Positions 34,033-38,615 of a stretch of DNA of 38,615 nt are shown piece after piece (the first letter of the stretch is position 1; the number at the start of each line of letters is the position of its first letter). The notes under the pieces were generated by a model. It searched no databases and was not told the origin of the DNA. It saw nothing but the letters and a program-made list of their open reading frames with translations. The stretch spans positions 1 through 38,615 of the forward strand of contig JAUYKI010000014.1 of assembly GCA_030700025.1 (NCBI GenBank). Direction: 5' to 3'. The translations under genes were made by a program, and so were the position numbers. This DNA is from a bacterium. Lineage in GTDB: Bacteria > Patescibacteriota > Minisyncoccia > UBA6257 > 02-FULL-45-10c.

Positions 34033-34308
34033 ATGACGAAAGAAAACTTAGTGGAAGCGGCGTTAAAAGCGGCCAAGTTAGCAACTAAAAAACAGGCGCA
34101 AGCGGCGGTGGACGCGGTGTTTGCCGGAATTACTAAGTCGCTTGCCCGCGGAGAGGAAGTGTCCATTGCCGGTTTTGGAATTTTCCGAACCGCAAAAGTC
34201 GCGGCGCGTTCCGGCCGGAATCCCAAAACCGGAGAGAAGATCCGAATTTCGGCATCCGTAAAGCCAAAGTTTAAAGCCGGTAAAGCGCTTAAAGAAGCAG
34301 TTAAGTAA
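34033..34308 (+). CDS. hup: HU-family nucleoid DNA-binding protein
   Basis: 91 residues, normal length. TKENLVEAALKAAKLATKKQ, then GEEVSIAGFGIFRTAKVAAR, SGRNPKTGEKIRIS with the RNP beta-arm tip and PKFKAGKALKEAVK at the end. It bends and packages DNA. Followed directly by a strong terminator. Confidence 0.96.
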   Translation: MTKENLVEAALKAAKLATKKQAQAAVDAVFAGITKSLARGEEVSIAGFGIFRTAKVAARSGRNPKTGEKIRISASVKPKFKAGKALKEAVK

Positions 34309-34320
34309 ATTTCGAGTAAT

Positions 34321-34350
34321 AAAAAATTCCCCGATGCGGGGAATTTTTTT
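34321..34350. terminator. Bidirectional terminator between HU and the exported coiled-coil gene
   Basis: ATTCCCC (34326-34332) and GGGGAAT (34338-34344), flanked by six A on the left and seven T on the right, so it works on both strands. Confidence 0.9.
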
Positions 34351-34362
34351 ATCGAGACAGGT

Positions 34363-35208
34363 TTAAAGGCTAAGCTGTTGTTTTACTTTTTTGCTTATTT
34401 CCAGAAAACTTTGGTAAGCGGATTTGATCTCGTAGAAAGATTCTTTGATTAATTGTTTGGCATCTTCAGTTTTTTTGCCGATTTCTGCCGGAGCGGTGGA
34501 AAAGGTTGCGGAAGCAGCGGAGAAAAGAAGATCGGACGCTTTTTTATTTAAAAGTTTAGCTCGGCTGAGCTGTTGGATAGAAGCATTTAAATAGCTTTGC
34601 AGCGTCTCTCTTTGAATCAGTTTAGCGCTTTCTAATTTTTTTAAATCAGACATTATTTTTTCTAACCGGGCATCGGCAGTTTCCAGAGCGTCTTTTTCTT
34701 TAAAAACCATAATGAAGTTGGCGATTAAGGAAACCTTTTGGCCGTAATTGCCCCGGCGCCACTCTTGAAGATTTTTGGTTAATTCTTTGATTTCCCATAG
34801 CGCCAGCCCTTCTTTTAATTTATTTTCCAGCACTTGGTAGTATTCTTCGTAGGTTTTCAGCAATTCCATAAACTGCTTTTTAATTTCTTGTTCGCGGATT
34901 TTATCTAAATTAAGCCCCTCCAATTTTACTTGAAGGTCTCTTACCTCTAGCTTGGAAAGATATAAAATTTTTGCCAGCGCCTCGGTGCGGATGGCAATTT
35001 CTTGCCGTTCTTTTTCTAAATCGGAAAGATCGCCATTGCTCTTAAGCGCGGTTAAATCATCAACCAGTTGGCTGACTTCTTTAATTGTTTCGGGTTTGGC
35101 AGCCGGATTAGTTTCCGCGGCTTGCAGATTAATGAATGGCAAAATTAACCCAGCGATAACTGCCGCTACGATTGCGATTTTGATTATTTTAGATACTAAT
35201 GGCTTCAT
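34363..35208 (-). CDS. Exported coiled-coil protein
   Basis: 281 residues. A basic start and a hydrophobic segment (IIKIAIVAAVIAGLILPF) followed by LQAAE make a signal peptide, probably cleaved after about residue 31. The mature protein is almost all charged helix (ELVDD-type heptads, KQFMELLKTYEEYYQVLENK, KIMSDLKKLESAKL), with an alanine/serine-rich stretch near 235. I recognise no family. It is the last gene of a three-gene operon with a sigma factor and a putative anti-sigma factor, overlapping the latter by 4 nt (ATGA), so it may be a target or a periplasmic sensor partner. Confidence 0.65.
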   Translation of the reverse strand: MKPLVSKIIKIAIVAAVIAGLILPFINLQAAETNPAAKPETIKEVSQLVDDLTALKSNGDLSDLEKERQEIAIRTEALAKILYLSKLEVRDLQVKLEGLNLDKIREQEIKKQFMELLKTYEEYYQVLENKLKEGLALWEIKELTKNLQEWRRGNYGQKVSLIANFIMVFKEKDALETADARLEKIMSDLKKLESAKLIQRETLQSYLNASIQQLSRAKLLNKKASDLLFSAASATFSTAPAEIGKKTEDAKQLIKESFYEIKSAYQSFLEISKKVKQQLSL

Positions 35209-35690
35209 AATACTAATTTATTAAGCAGATCCTCTACAGAATTATTTTTAGAGTCTAAGTTATCCAGGTTTTGCGCCTCTTGTTCAATGCCGAAAGAGTC
35301 TAAATGATCCGAAGATGCTGGAGCGGTTTTGAGGGCGACGCCGGTTTTGTGGGTGGAATCCTCATAATATTTAATTTCTGACAGCCGAATCTGCAAATCT
35401 ACATTGCTGATCTCCTCTTTAAGATTGGTAGTATTCAGACCGGCTAGGGTAGCGGGGGAAAATACTTTCAAATTTAGAACGGATAATCCGCCCAAAACGA
35501 TGAAAATCAGCACGCTGGCCATAATTAAGGCGCCGCTGAATTGAAAAGCTTTAAAAATGTCTTTTAGTAAAAGAGTGGCGGAAGATTTTTGAGACGCGTC
35601 TAAAATTAGCGACAGGGAGCGCTGTTTGAATTCTTCGCTTGGCTCAATCTCCTTAAGCCTCTGTAATGTTTTCGTTATTGGATCCGACAT
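35205..35690 (-). CDS. Putative anti-sigma factor, single-pass membrane protein
   Basis: 161 residues. An N-terminal cytoplasmic part (TKTLQRLKEIEPSEEFKQRS) of about 45 residues, one membrane helix (FSGALIMASVLIFIVLGGLS, residues 50-70) and an outside part of about 90 residues. I see no HxxxCxxC zinc anti-sigma motif, so the call rests on position: it overlaps the ECF sigma gene by 38 nt and has the usual anti-sigma membrane layout. The external part ends DSKNNSVEDLLNKLVL. Confidence 0.6.
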   Translation of the reverse strand: MSDPITKTLQRLKEIEPSEEFKQRSLSLILDASQKSSATLLLKDIFKAFQFSGALIMASVLIFIVLGGLSVLNLKVFSPATLAGLNTTNLKEEISNVDLQIRLSEIKYYEDSTHKTGVALKTAPASSDHLDSFGIEQEAQNLDNLDSKNNSVEDLLNKLVL

Positions 35691-36225
35691 TTTTATTAAT
35701 TAATTCTTTTAATGTATTAATAGCTCGGTGTTGGATTAATCGGACAGCGCCGGAACTTTTATTCAGGGCGGCCGCGACTTCATCGGGCGACAGATCTTCC
35801 AAGAATCGCATAATCAGCACATCCTGCTGTTCCGGCTTCAAGGATTTCATTAAGCTCATAACGCTCTCTACGCTCATGGCTTGATCCAGATTAAAACTTT
35901 CTTGTTCAGGAACTTTTAACGCGTCTTCTTCTAGCAGGTCTAATCGGATATTTTTTTTGGTTGTCCGGTAGAAATCTATTACTTCATTCCGGGCAATCCG
36001 ATATAGCCAGCTGGAAAAGGGGAATTCTTGCGGGGTATAGGATTTGATGCCCTGCCAGGTATTCATAAATACCTCGTGAGTCAGGTCTTCCGCCTCGGTT
36101 TTGCTACTCACCTTTACATAGATGAAGCGGTAGATTTTCGGCAAATAATGATGGTAAAGCTGGGCAAATGCCTCTTTATCCCCCTGTTGGGCTTTCCTTA
36201 TATATTTGATTTCTTCTTCTAACAT
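35653..36225 (-). CDS. ECF-type RNA polymerase sigma factor
   Basis: 190 residues with regions 2 and 4 only. Region 2: AFAQLYHHYLPKIYRFIYVK, EAEDLTHEVFMNTWQGIKSY and PFSSWLYRIARNEVIDFYR (the -10 recognition helix). Region 4: LKPEQQDVLIMRFLEDLSPD then EVAAALNKSSGAVRLIQHRA (helix-turn-helix for -35). ECF sigma factors respond to outside signals when their anti-sigma factor lets go; the next gene is a likely one. A long linker (about 100-120) joins the two regions. Confidence 0.92.
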   Translation of the reverse strand: MLEEEIKYIRKAQQGDKEAFAQLYHHYLPKIYRFIYVKVSSKTEAEDLTHEVFMNTWQGIKSYTPQEFPFSSWLYRIARNEVIDFYRTTKKNIRLDLLEEDALKVPEQESFNLDQAMSVESVMSLMKSLKPEQQDVLIMRFLEDLSPDEVAAALNKSSGAVRLIQHRAINTLKELINKNVGSNNENITEA

Positions 36226-36295
36226 ATTAGAACGAATAAGCCGTTAATTTGTTCCTATACCCCTATTATAAAGCCTTTGTCAGGTTCTGGGGGTA

Positions 36296-36322
36296 TAAAA
36301 AATCCGTACCAAGCGGTACGGG
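36296..36322 (-). terminator. Terminator after tRNA-Gly
   Basis: On the minus strand CCGTACC pairs with GGTACGG around GCTT (36304-36321), followed by ATTTTTTA. Confidence 0.85.
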
Positions 36323-36368
36323 ACTTATTACTTATAGGATAGCCTATTTATCTGGATTTGGCAAGCGG

Positions 36369-36439
36369 AGCGGGTAAGGGGAATCGAACCCCTGTCATCA
36401 GCTTGGAAAGCTGAGGTAATGCCATTATACGATACCCGC
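36369..36439 (-). tRNA. tRNA-Gly (UCC)
   Basis: 71 nt. Acceptor GCGGGTA with TACCCGC, anticodon stem CAGC/GCTG with loop TTTCCAA (anticodon TCC), T arm AGGGGTTCGATTCCCCT, discriminator T as usual for glycine. CCA is not encoded. Confidence 0.95.
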
Positions 36440-36442
36440 AGA

Positions 36443-36713
36443 AGAACCTATCCCAATAATATCTTCCAACCGCGATACTTGCCAATTTTCTTTAGAACCA
36501 GGCTTGAGGGTGAAAATGTATTGAATATACATTTGAGCCCGAAAACGAAGTTATAAAGAAAATTGGCTGTATCCCGTAGGGTTGCTGTCTAAATTGAAAA
36601 TTTCGTTGTTCTGCCTCGGAGCTATAGCTTAGGCTATAAACCTCCTCGGCACGCCTAGAAATTTTCAATTTATACTAGCAACGCGGTTAGGAAATATTGT
36701 CGGGATAGGTTCT
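36443..36713. repeat. MITE-like 271-bp inverted-repeat element
   Basis: The ends are 32-bp imperfect inverted repeats: left AGAACCTATCCCAATAATAT plus CTTCCAACCGCG (36443-36474), right CGCGGTTAGGAAATATTGTC plus GGGATAGGTTCT (36682-36713). Inside are two further stems: GCCAATTTTCTTT (about 36482) with AAAGAAAATTGGC, and AAATTGAAAATTT (about 36593) with AAATTTTCAATTT. The whole folds as a three-way junction. No ORF of note. No clear target-site duplication. A solo end lies at 15791-15814. Confidence 0.75.
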
Positions 36714-36759
36714 GTGTTTGTATCATATCTAAGTATTTAAAAATTTCCAAGGGTATTTG

Positions 36760-36793
36760 ACCCCCACGCCTAATAAGGTGCGGGGGTTGATTT
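36760..36793 (+). terminator. Terminator-like hairpin
   Basis: ACCCCC (36760-36765) pairs with GGGGGT (36782-36787), the inner CGCCT pairs with AGGTG, and GATTTTT follows. There is no plus-strand gene just upstream, so it may end transcription from the inverted-repeat element. Confidence 0.4.
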
Positions 36794-36822
36794 TTGTAAA
36801 GAAATCGCTTACTTTTTATAGT

Positions 36823-37431
36823 ATGAAATTGTTTCCGCTTCGGATCAAAAAAGACACCAAAATCGCCCTGATTATTTTATTGGCGGTGGTAGCGATTTAT
36901 TTTTGGGTCCAATATGTAGTGGCTTCGGTTTTTGTGCCGGATAATTTTACGGAAGCGCGCAAATCCAGCGCGGCGGTTTCCGCTGAAATTATTTCGGTCT
37001 TGGATGAATCCTTAAAAACCCTTCAAACTATTTCTGAACGCGACCAGAACTATGCTTTTTCTTCGGCGTTGAAATTAGTTTCCGCGGAAATTGATAGAAC
37101 TAAAGAAAGCAAAAAGAAAGCGACGGAATTGACTTTGGCTTTGGATAAAATGGCGAGAGCGGTTCCGGAGATTTCGCCAAGCAAGGCGAGAAATCTGGCG
37201 GTAGAAGCGGTTTCCAGCGCTATTGCCCTGATTAGCCACCTAGTTATTTACAACGATTCTTTGAACGGCCTTTTAGACACCTTGCGGTATAAGTTTTCCG
37301 GCGATATCCGTTATGACGCCAAAGACGTCCAAGTCATGGTTCAAAATATGAATCGGGAAGCCAAAGAAATAAACGCCTTGAATGATCTCTTCAATCAGAA
37401 GATGCGGGAATTTGATGAGGTGACTAAGTAG
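36823..37431 (+). CDS. Membrane-anchored coiled-coil protein
   Basis: 202 residues from the ATG at 36823. A basic start (MKLFPLRIKKDTK) and one membrane helix (IALIILLAVVAIYFWVQYVV), then a helical domain outside or inside the membrane with an alanine/serine-rich middle (FSSALKLVSAEIDRTKESKK, LAVEAVSSAIALISHLVIYN). No family recognised; such single-pass helical proteins can be hypothetical components of the cell envelope. TTGTAA and TATAGT with 17 bp between lie immediately before the ATG, which is too close for a leader; translation may start on a leaderless mRNA from a shifted start site. An earlier in-frame TTG at 36757 lies in the hairpin above and is less likely. Confidence 0.65.
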   Translation: MKLFPLRIKKDTKIALIILLAVVAIYFWVQYVVASVFVPDNFTEARKSSAAVSAEIISVLDESLKTLQTISERDQNYAFSSALKLVSAEIDRTKESKKKATELTLALDKMARAVPEISPSKARNLAVEAVSSAIALISHLVIYNDSLNGLLDTLRYKFSGDIRYDAKDVQVMVQNMNREAKEINALNDLFNQKMREFDEVTK

Positions 37432-37455
37432 TATATTTTTTGAGCGCAACTTATT

Positions 37456-37526
37456 CGGAGCGTCGTATAGTGGTAGTATGCATGCTTTGGGAGCATGTGG
37501 TCTGGGTTCGATTCCCAGCGCTCCGA
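37456..37526 (+). tRNA. tRNA-Pro (UGG)
   Basis: 71 nt. Acceptor CGGAGCG with CGCTCCG, anticodon stem CATGC/GCATG with loop TTTGGGA (anticodon TGG), T arm CTGGGTTCGATTCCCAG, discriminator A. CCA is not encoded. Confidence 0.94.
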
Positions 37527-37549
37527 CAAAATAAAATAGTAGTCCCTCT

Positions 37550-37621
37550 GCCCCTGTAGCTCAATGGATAGAGCTTACGGTTTCTACCCGTACGATGAGG
37601 GTTCGATTCCTTCCGGGGGCA
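37550..37621 (+). tRNA. tRNA-Arg (UCU)
   Basis: 72 nt. Acceptor GCCCCTG with CGGGGGC (one G-T pair), D arm GCTCAATGGATAGAGC, anticodon stem TACGG/CCGTA with loop TTTCTAC (anticodon TCT), T arm GAGGGTTCGATTCCTTC. CCA is not encoded. It follows tRNA-Pro by 23 nt. Confidence 0.94.
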
Positions 37622-37630
37622 CAAAAACAG

Positions 37631-37654
37631 AAAATCCCGAATCATCGGGATTTT
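37631..37654. terminator. Terminator after the tRNA pair
   Basis: AAAATCCCGA (37631-37640) and TCGGGATTTT (37645-37654), loop ATCA. The short A/T flanks let it work in both directions. Confidence 0.8.
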
Positions 37655-37805
37655 CCGTTTTCTTTACATAACTTTTACGGCTTTTTTTGAGCTGTATTTT
37701 AAGCTATTATATATAGATAAGATTTTACGGAGTTTTAAATCTAATGCTTCATCTCTTAAAGAAAAGTTCTTAAAATAAGTATTGATGATTTGATTAAGTA
37801 AATTT

Positions 37806-38588
37806 ATGCCTATTTTCAACGATTTAAATTTAGATAACTGGAAAGAATCAGAGATTTGGACTGATAGTCTTTGGATTATTTCCGAACGGGACAAATCTGG
37901 AAAACATGACGGTTTTTATCACGGCAATTTTGTTCCACAAATTCCTCATCAATTAATTTTACGATACACAAAGAAAAATGATGTCGTTTTTGATCCTTTT
38001 GTCGGAAGTGGAACGACCGCTTATGAAGCCGAAAGTTTGGGCAGGCACTTTGTTGGTATTGATATTCAACCAGAACTTATTGAGCATATTAAAAGCAAAG
38101 TGGATAACAAGGATTATTTTTCTGAACTTATCACTGGCGACAGCACTGATAAAAATACTTTTTCCGGTGTAGCCGAAGTCTTGAATAAGCGGAAAAAGGA
38201 AAATGTGCAGTTAGCGATTTTGCATCCGCCATATGCGGATATAGTTAAATTCAGTAATCACGAAAAAGATTTATCAAATACAAAATCTTTGAGCGATTTT
38301 CTCAATGGATTTTCTCTTGTTATTAGCAATACGCTTAGTCTGTTAGAAAAAAATAGATACTTGGCGATAGTAATAGGCGATAAATATACGCAAGGAAAAT
38401 GGGTCCCGTTGGGATTTTATTGCTTGAATGAAGCGCAAAAATTAGGGCTTACATTAAAAAGTATTATAATAAAGAATATGGAGGGTAATCGCGCCAAACA
38501 GCACAAAGAAGCAATTTGGAAATATAGAGCATTGTCGAGTGATTACTATATTTTTAAGCACGAATATATTTTACTTTTTAAATACTAA
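37806..38588 (+). CDS. DNA amino-methyltransferase (N6/N4 family)
   Basis: 260 residues. DVVFDPFVGSGTTAYEAESL then GRHFVGIDIQPE is motif I (S-adenosylmethionine binding, residues about 57-85). LAILHPPYADIVKF holds the catalytic PPY motif (HPPY, about residue 139; usual forms are DPPY, NPPY or SPPY). IPHQLILRYTKK and YLAIVIGDKYTQGKWVPLG fit N4/N6-methyltransferases of the modification type. The motif I then PPY order and small size leave little room for a separate target domain. The base modified (adenine or cytosine) is not clear. It is probably the modification part of a restriction system whose nuclease gene starts 5 nt later (inference). More AT-rich than its neighbours, which fits recent transfer. 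Confidence 0.85.
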   Translation: MPIFNDLNLDNWKESEIWTDSLWIISERDKSGKHDGFYHGNFVPQIPHQLILRYTKKNDVVFDPFVGSGTTAYEAESLGRHFVGIDIQPELIEHIKSKVDNKDYFSELITGDSTDKNTFSGVAEVLNKRKKENVQLAILHPPYADIVKFSNHEKDLSNTKSLSDFLNGFSLVISNTLSLLEKNRYLAIVIGDKYTQGKWVPLGFYCLNEAQKLGLTLKSIIIKNMEGNRAKQHKEAIWKYRALSSDYYIFKHEYILLFKY

Positions 38589-38592
38589 AATT

Positions 38593-38615
38593 ATGACAAC
38601 GCACGTATTTATAGT
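38593..38615 (+). CDS. Start of the next gene, cut by the window edge (possible restriction endonuclease)
   Basis: ATG at 38593, then MTTHVFI and the window ends. It follows the methyltransferase by 4 nt and is in a different frame, so it is probably in the same operon. A restriction enzyme is the obvious guess from position only; seven residues cannot prove it. Confidence 0.35.

Noticed and set aside
37664-37894. A 76-codon minus-strand frame overlapping the methyltransferase start
   Set aside because: It has no Shine-Dalgarno site or promoter, is low in complexity and overlaps about 90 bp of a clear gene.

Overview
The window looks like a chromosomal piece of a Candidate Phyla Radiation (Patescibacteria, probably Parcubacteria-like) bacterium. 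Reasons: a housekeeping set of RNase J, RNase Y, PolX with a PHP domain, HU, infC-rpmI-rplT and smpB-ssrA; half-size or shortened versions of known families; many small uncharacterised proteins; and short dispersed repeats that are even read through inside essential genes. TGA acts as a normal stop (for example argS), so the code is the standard bacterial one. This assignment is inference from gene content, not from a marker-gene tree.

Layout. 1-5000: the tail of a broken ceramidase-like gene, a GC-rich structured spacer, a membrane-anchored PHP protein, two small accessory genes and an endonuclease Q-like repair gene. 5400-12140 (+): a compact run of a membrane protein, a membrane-anchored double-AAA+ ClpC-like ATPase, a half-size MFS protein, polX, a Nudix hydrolase and a Ca2+/Na+ antiporter. 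12160-13240 (-): infC-rpmI-rplT. 13300-16730: small accessory genes, tmRNA with smpB, a RecB-like nuclease and two lipoproteins. 16800-23180 (+): argS, a zincin-like protein, a zinc-knuckle protein and a very large ileS. 23190-24740: a PaaX/Cas2-like regulator between two copies of a long perfect palindrome, next to an accessory gene. 24740-32360 (-): trpS, rnj, tRNA-Leu, a sugar-phosphate isomerase, an ABC solute-binding protein, secG, a holin-family membrane protein and a shortened uvrC. 32400-34310 (+): rny and HU. 34360-36440 (-): a coiled-coil exported protein, a putative anti-sigma factor, an ECF sigma factor and tRNA-Gly. 36440-38615: a 271-bp inverted-repeat element, a membrane coiled-coil protein, tRNA-Pro, tRNA-Arg, a DNA methyltransferase and the start of a further gene.

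Two styles of expression are visible. Many core genes (and the PaaX-like gene) have TATAAT or a close variant 6-8 nt before the start codon and no Shine-Dalgarno sequence, as expected for leaderless mRNAs. The small accessory genes are self-contained cassettes: a TTGACA-like box, 17 bp, a -10 box, a leader that often carries GYTCTTTGAAC, a good Shine-Dalgarno site, one ORF and a strong terminator.

The strongest candidates for something undescribed are: (1) a perfect 36-40-bp palindrome present three times, flanking the PaaX/Cas2-like gene and sitting just upstream of the promoters of two paralogous unknown genes; (2) an isoleucyl-tRNA synthetase carrying an apparently intact histidine-phosphatase domain; (3) dispersed repeats inserted in frame in polX, argS, ileS, trpS and uvrC; (4) a MITE-like element one end of which also forms the 3' end of a nuclease gene.
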